From NCBI GenBank assembly GCA_036172665.1, contig CM069876.1:4030001-4094000 (forward strand): a stretch of 64,000 nucleotides of DNA, written 5' to 3'. The notes under the pieces are model-generated. The model saw nothing but the letters and a program-made list of their open reading frames with translations, was not told the DNA's origin and searched no databases. The position numbers and the translations under genes were made by a program. Shown here piece by piece: positions 42,601 through 50,910 of the stretch; position 1 is the stretch's first letter; every line of letters starts with the position of its first letter. The stretch comes from Prosopocoilus inquinatus (taxonomy: Eukaryota > Arthropoda > Insecta > Coleoptera > Lucanidae).

Positions 42601-44238
42601 ACGGACGCATCCGATTATGGTCTTGGTGCTGTCCTTACCCAAGAACAAGACGAAGGTGAGAAAGTCATCTGCTATCTAAGCCGCTCGTTGACCCGAACCG
42701 AGCGTAACTTTTCAACAACCGAAAAGGAACTCCTTGCGATGTTGTGGGCCATAGAAAAACTTCGGCCTTATGTAGAAGGTTCGCACTTTAAGGTCATCAC
42801 AGACCATCACTCTCTCCTTTGGCTTAATAAGTTGCAGAATCCTTCCGGTCGATTGTGTCGTTGGGCTGTGCGCCTACAACAATATAACTTTAGCGTCATC
42901 CATCGCAAAGGAAAAGATCACGTTGTTCCTGATATGCTTTCTCGAACCGTCCCTGTTATCGACTCCATCGATTTTGACAACGTTCAGGACAGTTGGTACT
43001 TGAATTTCCTCAAGAAAATTCGTTTGACTCCGGAAAAGTTTCCTAGTTTCCGTGTCGAGGGAAATGTCATTTATAAACTGGTCCGAAACACATATTATCG
43101 TTTGGCTGAAGATGAACCTCATTGGAAGACTGTTGTCCCAAAGGATTCTCGGACAAAAATACTTCAAGAAAGTCATGACTCTCCAACCAGTGGTCATCTA
43201 GGAATTTATAAGACGTATAATAGAATCGCTCAAAATTACTATTGGCCTAAGATGCATGCTGATGTGGCAAAGTATGTCCACCGCTGCCAGACGTGTATCC
43301 GTACCAAACCTGAACAAAGGGCTCCAGCTGGTATGATGGGAGGTCACTCCAAGATTACTCGTCCTTGGGAGGTCATTAGTATCGATCTTGTTGGACCACT
43401 CCCTAGATCTTCTCGTGGTTACCAATATATCCTAGTGGCTACTGACTGTTTTAGTAAATTCACCCTGTGTTTTCCTCTTCGTAAAGCTACCGCCCCAAAG
43501 ATTGTGCAGCACATTGAGGAAAATATTTTCTTAGTTTTTGGTGTACCTCGCACCGTTATTTCCGATAATGGAGTCCAATTTAAGTCCAAAGAGTATCAAA
43601 AACTTCTGACGTCATACCATGTACGCCCTGCGTACACTTCGTATTATCATCCTAAGGCGAACCCTGTCGAACGCGTTAACCGCGTTATTAAGTCTATGTT
43701 GACTGCTTATGTGGCGGAAGACCACCGCAAATGGGATCTATTCTTGCCCAAGGTCGCTTGTGCTCTTCGAACCGCTCGTCATGAAGTTACTGGTGTGACT
43801 CCATACTTCCTCAATTTTGGTCGTGAGATGTGCCTAAAAGGTAGTCTAACCCCTGATAGTACCCCTGATAAAAATGTGTCTTTGGAAGTTGTCCCTCAGG
43901 ATCCTAAGGATTTACAATCTCGTACCGGTAAGTTTGCCGTGCTATATAAGGACGTACAAGGAAGGCTGCAAAAGGCTTACGAGAAGGCTAAAGGCCGTTA
44001 TGATCTCCGTAGGCGTAAGGTTGAGTATCACCCTGAACAACGGGTTTGGCGTAAAAATTTTGTATTGTCGGATGCTTCTAAGCATTTCGCGGCCAAGTTG
44101 GCCGATAAGTTTGTTGGGCCTTTCCTCATTAATCGTCGTGTGTCGTCAGACACGTATGAACTTAAGGATTTTGATGACAATATACTTCCTGGCACCTGGA
44201 ATAGTGAACATCTTAAACCAGATCCCCCTGATGAATAG
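39685..44238 (+). CDS. gag-pol: Gag-Pol polyprotein of a Ty3/Gypsy retrotransposon
   Basis: It encodes all proteins for particle assembly, reverse transcription and integration of the element. From ATG at 39685 it is 1517 residues; the frame is open 30 bases earlier but without an ATG. Capsid-like Gag spans about 220-400. Zinc knuckles are CWNCQKTGHLSRDC (422-435) and a second, histidine-free C-X2-C-X9-C-X2-C (443-459). The protease has DSGA at 523. Reverse transcriptase spans about 690-860 with YLDD at 825-828. RNase H has TDASDYG (D974). Integrase has the HHCC finger (H1164, H1171, C1201, C1204), catalytic D1234, D1294 and E1329, and a GPF module at 1478. Gag and Pol are in one frame, with no frameshift site or stop between them. 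All catalytic residues are intact, so it may be active. Confidence 0.96.
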   Translation: MDLKLLPDRLNAEEINYELLARGVQCDGNVAQKRAYLRRQLRLEKDLRLPLPKYDVLFDEDATALQEKISEIRCLIESVPGSTAVCIVDKISAKLAHAIGRAQRSQPLTNDEVQQRKCILQTLNELAFDFEQTTLSFSPKETEVVRAHASPLLDLTAIADHFRNDQSSMICVSPNVVASPSATSSPKITTSPPKAVLLESKVTTHPVTAIEIKSVPVSKWGLTYNGNNKILSLSAFLERVSELQISRNVSEATLFASASDLFRDKALIWFRANRKFCNNWSEFVQGLRDEFQPHNYDDKLFEEIKKRTQGPDESMGIYISVMLNLFDRLSIPVTENVRIKILLNNIAPFYQRQLGLVEVTSVTQLLKIGRQLEVRKSAVEAYMPPPRKNNTLEPDLAYVQACAPTVSECKVDPPKPTKAFKCWNCQKTGHLSRDCSEPLRRHCYQCGRPNVTTKTCPLCSKSPKKLPNNALDDRLVRCFKVTNPIESLTVQPVLDFVLAHAKDDERPYLSVSILGIPFLGLLDSGASRTIVGSSGWEILQTLNLPFTKHVTSCTVANGQPCSSPGNVTTPIQLRDRVKVIDVLVVPELPHSLILGADFWKLMGIVPDLRSGEWIFGKEFIESVEHVTSWGHLTHDQQTQLNERTEQLFADSRNRELGCTQLVEHVIRTDSPPIKQRYYPISPARQAIVDTELDDMIKRGIVEKSKSAWSSPILLVPKKDGSFRFCVDYRKLNQVTTKDAYPLPYVSNTLDKLKDAKYLSSLDIKSAYWQIPVAEESRQYTAFTVPNRGLYQFRRMPFGLHNSPATWQRFIDCVIGADLEPQVFVYLDDIIIVTQTFDKHLEVLSEVHKRLTEAGLTLNEEKCHFCLSELKYLGYVVDRHGLHVDPEKVQAILKMPKPTTVKEVRRLIGTASWYRRFIPGFSTIISPLTNLLKKNSKHRWDETCDEAWGKIREHLVSAPVLSCPDFTKEFTIQTDASDYGLGAVLTQEQDEGEKVICYLSRSLTRTERNFSTTEKELLAMLWAIEKLRPYVEGSHFKVITDHHSLLWLNKLQNPSGRLCRWAVRLQQYNFSVIHRKGKDHVVPDMLSRTVPVIDSIDFDNVQDSWYLNFLKKIRLTPEKFPSFRVEGNVIYKLVRNTYYRLAEDEPHWKTVVPKDSRTKILQESHDSPTSGHLGIYKTYNRIAQNYYWPKMHADVAKYVHRCQTCIRTKPEQRAPAGMMGGHSKITRPWEVISIDLVGPLPRSSRGYQYILVATDCFSKFTLCFPLRKATAPKIVQHIEENIFLVFGVPRTVISDNGVQFKSKEYQKLLTSYHVRPAYTSYYHPKANPVERVNRVIKSMLTAYVAEDHRKWDLFLPKVACALRTARHEVTGVTPYFLNFGREMCLKGSLTPDSTPDKNVSLEVVPQDPKDLQSRTGKFAVLYKDVQGRLQKAYEKAKGRYDLRRRKVEYHPEQRVWRKNFVLSDASKHFAAKLADKFVGPFLINRRVSSDTYELKDFDDNILPGTWNSEHLKPDPPDE

Positions 44239-46291
44239 GTTCACCCTATTCGTTCTTTCGACCTGCGGGATGGGTCCCTTAGAATTCTCCCGACGTATCT
44301 TCTGCGTGGAGTAAAAGGCTCCTAAAAGATTCAGTCCCAATTCCTCTAACACCTTTGGAATCGAACGTCTTCGGATGTTCACGTGTGATGAAGGTACTTT
44401 TCGGACAGTCTAGTCGTTTGCGAGAAGTCGCCTTGCAGTTTGCGGAAGTTGTGGGAATGACAAGAGAGTCGGATCTCGTGAAGACTCTTCTTGCCCTCTC
44501 TTTTCGTGAACTTCGCTATGAGTGACGTCTGGCAGGCCTCGCGATTGTGACGTGAGATGCCTCTATCCACATGCATATTGCTTTCCTTTCTTCTTGTTTC
44601 ACCCTTTCTTCTACTCTAACTCTTCCCCTTTCGGATTGATCAGCTCGGCCCTGCCGACTCTGAGATATCTCTTAGCACCCGCCAGAGCGTGTGGGAGTTC
44701 CAAGCGTGCTGGATCCCGTGGAGGTATCGCTTGCCCTCTCTCTCTGACGTATCGCTATCGGATGTTCCTCAGAGGAATCGGAGCTGTAGTATGGTGTGTT
44801 CCGATTGGAGGACTTTTACTTTCCTGTTGTCTGTCTTCCTCAACTTCTCTTTTTCTTTCCCCTTCCCCCCCTGTAACCTCTACCTTTTTGGGTGTCCTTT
44901 TGAGATTTAGTCATCTCAAATTTTTTTTTTTTATTACCCGGATTCGACTTTCTTCAGTTTACTTTTTCCTAAAGTAGGAAAACTCCCGGTTGTGACTGTT
45001 TTTCGCCTGACGAGAGCTTATCTCGTTGTGAGGAGTTTTATTTTGTTTTCGTGTCGTTTGGTGGGATGGCGATATTCCCTACCTTGATCCCTGCTTAGGC
45101 TTGCGTTGGTCCACAGACGGATTATGACCTGTTTGCGGTCTTGGAGTGTGAGGATCGTGGTGTGGAGTTCGTCGTTGTGGGTCTTCTTAGAAGACAAATT
45201 TTGTGACGGAGCTGACAACTCCTCGTGACTAGGGGATCCCCAGGAATAGAGTCTTTTAACCTTAGTAAAATTTTCTTCCCCGTATTTTAGTTTTGCCCTG
45301 GGAGTAGGATTTGACTTCAGGTACCGTAGTGTGCCTTATTGCTTCGCGGTTCGACCTTACCAGTCGACCACGAATTTCACTTGCTTTATAGCAAAAGTTC
45401 GCGTTGATCACCGGATCATTTAATTTTTTTTCTCCTTCCCTTTTGTCTTCTTCTTCTCGTTTCGAAAAAGACTTCCGATGGACCGAGATCGTTTGGATTT
45501 TCATTTTGTTGTTATTATTTGCTCTTACCATTCATTTTGTCCCGTATATTTCATTGTAGTTTACCATTTCCATAGTTTTTACCCCGGTTTTGTTTTAGTT
45601 TAGTTTCGAAGTTTGTCCCCGGCTTGGTTGTTACAGTCTTAGGACTCTGCCACCTCTCAATGTCTGTGACACGCGCGCGGTTGGTTGTGGTTTGGGCCAA
45701 GTCCTGGACAGACGGGTTTCTTTTTTGTTTTACATTGTTGTGGATCCAAGTAAATTTCTCGGTGATGTTAGTCTTTTCCAGGATGTCCCAGCATCCTTAG
45801 AATACTGTCAAATTTTACGTTGCCTGGGAAACTCTTTTGGTATTTGAGGATTTTGTAACATTTCAACGAACATTGCTTGGGTATTGGCATGGCCGCGCGG
45901 TGTATCGATCGGTAGTGGTATAGTTAACTTCCTCTTCTGGTGTTTGCCAGGTGGCGTGGTGTTTCCTGGTCAGACGATGTTGATGCTTGTCAACATGCGG
46001 ACCCCACCTGACTCTTTGTTTCCCTTTTTCTCTTCTCGCGTACCAGTCCGGTTTGTGCTCCGTGTGGGCGTGTTGCTGCTTGGGTAACGTTTAGTTTGAA
46101 TTTTTCCCGTGGTCTTTGACCAATGTTCGTTTTGTGTAAAGTTTCGTCCGCAGTCTTAGACTATGAGTTTCCGTCCGCGTTCCCGTATCGTTGCCTTTCC
46201 CCATACATGCCCGGATTATTCTGAGTGTCTCTCTATAGTTTCGTCTAGAAATTTTCCTTAGGTAAAATTTCCATCGAAGTAAGGGTGGGAT
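44239..46291 (+). other. Long 3' non-coding part of the Gypsy element
   Basis: Two kilobases lie between the Gag-Pol stop and the 3' LTR. The longest forward frame (44522-44977, 151 codons) is rich in S, F and L from pyrimidine runs. It has no signal peptide plus furin-site plus transmembrane pattern, so it is not an envelope gene. The strand is T- and CT-rich. The end holds the purine tract that would prime plus-strand synthesis. It may be a lost third gene or a regulatory/packaging region. Confidence 0.7.
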
Positions 46292-47602
46292 TGTTACCGT
46301 GCAAATTTCCCCGGTTGTTTTGAGCCACCCTGTATGTTGTGTTGCGAGCTAAAAATAGATGTGTTTTTAGGCGAACAGTGGGCGTGGCGCGAACTCCACT
46401 TCCTTTGCATTTGCGGTTTCTTTTATCGCCCACGTAACCCCTTTGATAATGCCGCTCGTTCCGAGCCGCGCTTAAATTACACATATTCCGCACTTGTTTT
46501 TACGACCTCGTGTTCTTTGAGAGAATACGTTTGTTTATTTTACTCAAGGAATTGTTTGGGATTGTTTGCGATTTCATTCTATGTCGCAATATCTACCGCC
46601 GTGTGAAACGAACTATGGCGTTCGAAATTGATTGGCTGGTTTTAATCAGACATTCAATGGATGATTCTGGAATGTTCTCCCCCCCCCCCCCCCCCCCGTT
46701 TTAACTCGTTACCACGAACCAAGGTCTGGATTCATTCCAAAGTTGATTCCCGCAGTGATCGCAAGTATTTTTGTGTGGGTGATTTTCACTTGGTGTTGTG
46801 CGTGAATTCGTCCTCTGCGTGGGCAAATTCCCCCTTCGGCTTTGGGCCGGATTCTGTGCGATCGTTGCAGCAATAAACGCTTGTTTGGCGTTTTTCTAAG
46901 AAAGCCTGCTTGTTAGGGCAGGTGAGTTAATAAGTGTGGGAATGTGTTTGATTCGTGTGTAACGGGGGCATATTTGTTTCTTTCTTCAGGCTTTTTCCTT
47001 CCCCCTTTTATATTGCGTTTGGGAGTTCGGAATTTCTGCGAGAAGTGTAGAAATCACCTTCCGCCGTCGGACTCGACCTGAGACGCGACGTGTTATCCTT
47101 CCCCGTGGCTGTCGTGTTGCGGCCCGATGAAAAATTTGTGCCCGCCTGACTGACTATCGGACAAGGTTGGATCTTTAACGCTATTTTTGATTGATTATTG
47201 AAACTTTTGCTTTATCTGTTTTATAAGCAAGCTTCCTTTTTGCGTAACCATTTAACCTGTAATTGGTTTTTGTTTGTTTGTGGCCTTTACGCGCCACTAT
47301 AAGGTACATTGTAATTTTGTTGTGTCGCATTTATTTTGTTTGATGTGTTAGTATGTAAACGGATTACCTTTATTTCTTTGTTCTGTCTATTTTGTGTGGT
47401 AAATAAAACAATCTTGTTTAACAAGGACGTACCGCGTTTTTCTTAATTTCCCGCGGAAAGAAAATTAAATTGAGTGGCGCCTTTTTATTAGGTTGTTGGT
47501 TTGAGATTACTCCCACCCCGTCACGACTGTTTGCTGCCGGATGCGTCGAAACTAACGTCACGATGCAACATCTGCCTATCTTACGGAAAAGGTAAGGTAG
47601 CA
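46292..47602 (+). repeat. 3' LTR of the Gypsy element
   Basis: Same sequence as the 5' LTR except for one substitution (47165) and a C19 tract (about 46679-46697). It is preceded by AAGTAAGGGTGGGA. Frames of 61-90 codons in it are identical to those in the 5' LTR because the DNA is duplicated; they are not genes. Confidence 0.92.
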
Positions 47603-47763
47603 AACTTAATTTTTATACGTGATTAATTTAAGTATTTTTGGATCTTTCTGGATATTACATCATTTTGTCGGTTTAAAAAATAAAAAATAATAAATAAATA
47701 AAATCCTCGGAGAGAATTGTTTTTAAGGAATTAGTTGGCGTTGCAGGAGGCAGCCAACTTAGG

Positions 47764-48061
47764 GTAGAAAAAAGGACTACTCTTTTCAATTTCCTGGAGT
47801 CAACTGGTTCCTTAAGCTCGCAGTCGCGACCAGATTCTGGACTGATTTTAAGGTTATTACAAGGCAGATAAATATACAAGTCATTTAGAATACCGGGACT
47901 TCCTGACGGAAAGTAGAAAAAAGGACTACTCTTTTCAATTTCCTGGACTCAACTGGTTCCTTAAGCTCGCAGTCGCGATCAGATTCTGCACTGTTTTTAA
48001 GGATATTACAAGGCAGATAAATATACAAGTCACTTAGAATACCGGGACTTCCTGACGGAAA
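47764..48061. repeat. Tandem duplication, period 149 bp, two copies
   Basis: Copy 1 (47764-47912) and copy 2 (47913-48061) both start GTAGAAAAAAGGACTACTCT and end GGACTTCCTGACGGAAA. They differ at about eight positions. The period is not a multiple of three, although minus-strand frames through each unit read a similar peptide (YIYLPCN then CELKEPV). It lies just outside the Gypsy 3' LTR. I do not recognise the unit. Confidence 0.85.
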
Positions 48062-49020
48062 TTTTCTTTGAGAATAACAGGCAGTAGAAAGTTTGTATTT
48101 TATAAACAAGTTTAATCGTTTATTTTGACAAAATTTCCCTGATTATGCGCACCTGTAGTAAAAAGTGAAACATGTTTCATGAATTAGTTTTTTAAAAATA
48201 ATTTTAAATTAGCAAAACCGCAGAATTTCAAAGTTCCACAAAAAGCCTCAAACGTAACAAATCCCAACACAAGCCGAAACCCCATCCAAGTTTGTAGACT
48301 CGATAACATTTTCATTTACAGATTTCCCCGTTCACCTGGTGGCAACAAAAGATCCCATTTCTCTAACGTCGAGCACCATTTTACAACCGCACTCCGACGG
48401 AAACCGCTTTTCCTTTTCGGCTTTTTGTCGACGCGTCTCTGTTGGGAGCATGTGTTGTGCGTTCGGCGTCGAGACGAGTTCGCTGTAGTTCAGCACAAAG
48501 CCACGGCGGCTGGATTTGTTGGCACCCGTGTCGAACAAATGATTGCAGAGAAGTTGATCAAACTACGCCTGAGGGTGGGTCGAACCTTCGGATCACTGTT
48601 ACATTCATTTCCAACTCCGAATTCGTTTGGCTACTCCGTAGAAATCAATATCAGAATGATTTGCTCAAATTTATCGCTCTAAAATATTGTAAAAATAGAG
48701 CACCTTAATCTGATAAATTCGAATACTTGTAAAAAGTAACATAGTTCAAACCTGAAGCTTTTGCTTTTATTTTATAATTCTGTCTAGCACGTATATCCTT
48801 TACTTTACCAAAGCAAACTACCTCTTAATGCTTTTGTATGCTTTGTACGAGTCTTTGAAGATCCCTCCATAGTTCAATTAAAGATTGTGTTAACTGCTAA
48901 GGAATGTGAGGCACAGGCATTTGTGAACAAGTTTTTCCAAGATGTTTCAAACACACAACATCAAAATTGTCTAAGGAACACAAGGTTTTCTATGGCAAAG
49001 GACAACATTAGGACTTAAAC
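48062..49020. other. Unassigned region with a CpG-rich, possibly exonic part (48320-48610)
   Basis: A CpG-rich block follows TTTACAG at 48315-48321, a plausible plus-strand splice acceptor. From there a plus frame reads DFPVHLVATKDPISLTSST for 54 codons to a stop at about 48486. The minus strand is also open (68 codons, 48538-48332), and a further plus frame runs to 48682. Because several frames are open, I cannot choose one. It could be a host exon, an untranslated exon or a regulatory element. Confidence 0.3.
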
Positions 49021-49029
49021 TGAAGTATA

Positions 49030-49560
49030 TTTTTTAATAATAATAAACTTTATTGCCCAACAGAAAGAAAAAGCATTCCAATTACAAAGTAATCTATATA
49101 AAAAACAAGGAGGCATGTGTAGTGATGACGACATTAAGAAATGTATAAATCAATAAATCAAGTGCAGCTCAATCACACATCTAAGGAAACTTGAACTAGA
49201 AAAGTAAGAAACAAGTAACTAAGTAACTAACCAAACATTAAGCTATGTAACACTAATCTAGGTAACTACTAAGCTGGTTGTAGACATTTAGCTGATTAAA
49301 ATACTAGATCTACCAGAAATAATACAGCATTTAGCTTTAAATAAACTAACATACTAACTGTAAAGCATTAAACCTCGAAACAAATAAATCTCTTAAAGAC
49401 AAACAGTCTTGAAGACAGGCGGACTGCCTTAATTAAATAATAAAGCATAAGACTAAGAGTCAAAATCTAACCAACCTATATACCCAATCTTCAGCACACA
49501 ATGAAGTCGCTCATAGCTTAAACTCCTTTATAATAAAAAAAAGAATAAACGCAATAATCC
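49030..49560 (-). repeat. Probable 3' end of a LINE
   Basis: On the minus strand the block ends with TTGGGCAATAAAGTTTATTA followed by repeated ATT units. This resembles the tail of the LINE ending at 33148 (AAATAAACATTATTATT). The rest is AT-rich and non-coding, as expected for a 3' untranslated region. No reverse transcriptase reading could be found upstream. Confidence 0.45.
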
Positions 49561-50228
49561 TCAATCTTCAACCAATCCCACAACTATCCGTGACCTACGG
49601 CTCTTAAAGAAGAAAGTTTCAGATTGCAATCTTGTCATTTCAAAGTCTGATAAGCGACAAGGTATTGTCATTCTAGATCGCAATACTTATATCTTGAAAG
49701 TGGAATCCTTTCTTAACAATCATGGTTTTATGCGACTTAATCCCAATCATCTGGCCTCTTACAATTCCCAACCAAATACTTTTTTACAAAACATCGAGGA
49801 CCCGCTCGTGTAGCTCCTAGTAAAGTTATAGGTTAAATGTTAAACGAATTAAAGACAAAAAAAACTCTGATCTACTCCACAGAAGTTCTCCTGTGGAGTA
49901 GATCAGAGTTTTCTTTTTCTTTAATTACTGCATTTGAAACATTGTCAACTTTCGAGACAGCAAAATGACGCGACCCGATGCGCTGTCGTGAGAGAATTGA
50001 GCCTTAGAAAGAAGAACTAACTCCACCTTTGCCAATCATTTATTTGAAACTTCACATAATTTAGATTCCAATTCTAACGCCATTTTACATCACAATCTTT
50101 CGAAATGGAAAACCCTCAATATTACTGAAGAATTGGAAATTTTCTTACACGATAATTTCTACCCGTCTTATCTTCATAACGATCAAACGCGCTTCAACAC
50201 GGATAATTTCTTTCAATTTATAAATTGA
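49520..50228 (+). pseudogene. Penelope-like element with internal deletion
   Basis: The plus strand first reads TIRDLRLLKKKVSDCNLVIS and then SDKRQGIVILDRNTYI (about 49580-49690). This is the N-terminal to reverse transcriptase entry region of PLE proteins, where a 'DKG..VV.D' motif is typical. After a gap holding an unrelated hairpin, it reads STFANHLFETSHNLD and LNITEELEIFLHDN, ending FFQFIN at a stop at 50226-50228. That is the C-terminal end of the GIY-YIG region. The polymerase core and the YIG motif are deleted. A ribozyme-bearing insertion follows immediately (target duplication starts at 50232). Confidence 0.75.
49847..49926. repeat. Long hairpin, ~36-nt arms with 8-nt loop
   Basis: The inner arms AAAACTCTGATCTACTCCAC+AG and their exact inverse surround AAGTTCTC. 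Outside them AATTAAAGACAAAAAAA pairs with TTCTTTTTCTTTAATT with a few mismatches, giving an 80-nt hairpin with outer bulges. It lies in the deleted middle of the PLE. Size and shape are like a miRNA precursor, but a replication or repair palindrome at the deletion junction is equally possible. Confidence 0.7.
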
Positions 50229-50286
50229 CAACATTACATTTTATAGAAAAATTTTGTGCAAATCGTTTTTGATTGCAGTGAGAACC

Positions 50287-50351
50287 TCGAGCAGCCTCTG
50301 GACAGCTGTTTCAGCCCTGCTTGGGGCTTCTTCAGCAGAAACGTAGCTCGA
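50287..50351 (-). ncRNA. Type I hammerhead ribozyme (copy 3)
   Basis: Exact inverted partner of the ribozyme at 50650-50714; all core residues and all pairs are the same. In a long transcript the two inverted copies could pair with each other and block folding of both. Confidence 0.88.
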
Positions 50352-50649
50352 CATTCCCACTGCAGACCAAAAACGACTTGCCCAATTTATTCGCAAATGC
50401 GATGTAAGAATGATGAACATATAAAATAGCGACATCTTACTATCGCTTTTTGACCTAACATTGCAGTAGGATAGACAAATTGATTGCATGGGGGACTCAT
50501 TAGGAGCAAATCCCGCTTCAATTTGTCTATCCTACTGCAATGTTAGGTCAAAAAGCGATAGTAAGATGTCGCTATTTTATATGTTCATCATTCTTACATC
50601 GCATTTGCGAATAAATTGGGCAAGTCGTTTTTGGTCTGCAGTGGGAATG

Positions 50650-50714
50650 TCGAGCTACGTTTCTGCTGAAGAAGCCCCAAGCAGGGCTGAAACAGCTGTC
50701 CAGAGGCTGCTCGA
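50650..50714 (+). ncRNA. Type I hammerhead ribozyme (copy 4, reference description)
   Basis: A self-cleaving RNA motif. Outer stem I: UCGAG (50650-50654) with CUCGA (50710-50714). An internal loop follows, CUACG opposite CUG. Inner stem I: UUUCUG (50660-50665) with CAGAGG (50701-50706), including two U-G pairs. Core: CUGAAGA (50666-50672). Stem II: AGCCC (50673-50677) with GGGCU (50684-50688), loop CAAGCA. Core: GAAA (50689-50692). Stem III: A-U and C-G pairs closing the loop AGCU (50694-50697). The cleavage triplet GUC ends at 50700. The very short stem III with a self-complementary AGCU loop is what is known from hammerheads of Penelope-like elements and retrozymes, where pairing between two copies helps cleavage. 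Confidence 0.9.
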
Positions 50715-50910
50715 GGTTCTCACTGCAATCAAAAACGATTTGCACAAAATTTTTCTAAAATTTTTCATTATGCTTTGACAGCAAGCATGGCCGCCTTGCA
50801 TGGGGGACTCATTAGGAGCAAATCCCGCTTCAATTTGTCTATCCTACTGCAATGTTAGGTCAAAAAGCGATAGTAAGATGTCGCTATTTTATATGTTCAT
50901 TACATTTTAT

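Larger units (their letters stand above)
38266..47602 (+). mobile_element. Full-length Ty3/Gypsy LTR retrotransposon
   Basis: Two LTRs (38266-39571 and 46292-47602) enclose a single intact Gag-Pol frame and a 2-kb 3' non-coding part. The LTRs are the same apart from one substitution (A at 39134, G at 47165) and a poly-C tract of 14 versus 19, so insertion was very recent. A putative primer-binding segment (TTTTGACGCCCAACGTGCGG) starts two bases after the 5' LTR. A purine-rich tract (AAGTAAGGGTGGGA) ends right before the 3' LTR. The flanks do not form a 4-6 bp target duplication, which is unexpected for such a young copy. No envelope gene. Confidence 0.93.
50232..50910. mobile_element. Hammerhead repeat element, longest copy with two ribozymes (50245-50897)
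   Basis: It is flanked by CATTACATTTTAT on both sides (50232-50244, 50898-50910). Three parts: ribozyme plus 3'-end modules on the minus strand (50245-50483); 3'-end plus ribozyme modules on the plus strand (50484-50757); and a third, plus-strand 3'-end module preceded by GCAAGCATGGCCGCCTTGCA (50758-50897). Parts one and two are head-to-head. Parts two and three are head-to-tail, as expected from a tandem unit. No protein and no A-tail. It was inserted just after the stop codon of the decayed PLE at 49.5-50.2 kb. If CAT is the true element end, the duplication is 10 bp. Confidence 0.88.

Noticed and set aside
44522..44977. 151-codon frame after Gag-Pol as a possible envelope gene
   Set aside because: Low-complexity S/F/L-rich translation of a pyrimidine-rich strand; no signal peptide, cleavage site or clear membrane anchor pattern.
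50245..50897. SINE or snRNA-derived repeat
   Set aside because: No tRNA-like A/B promoter boxes, no A- or microsatellite tail, and a hammerhead core with inverted modules.
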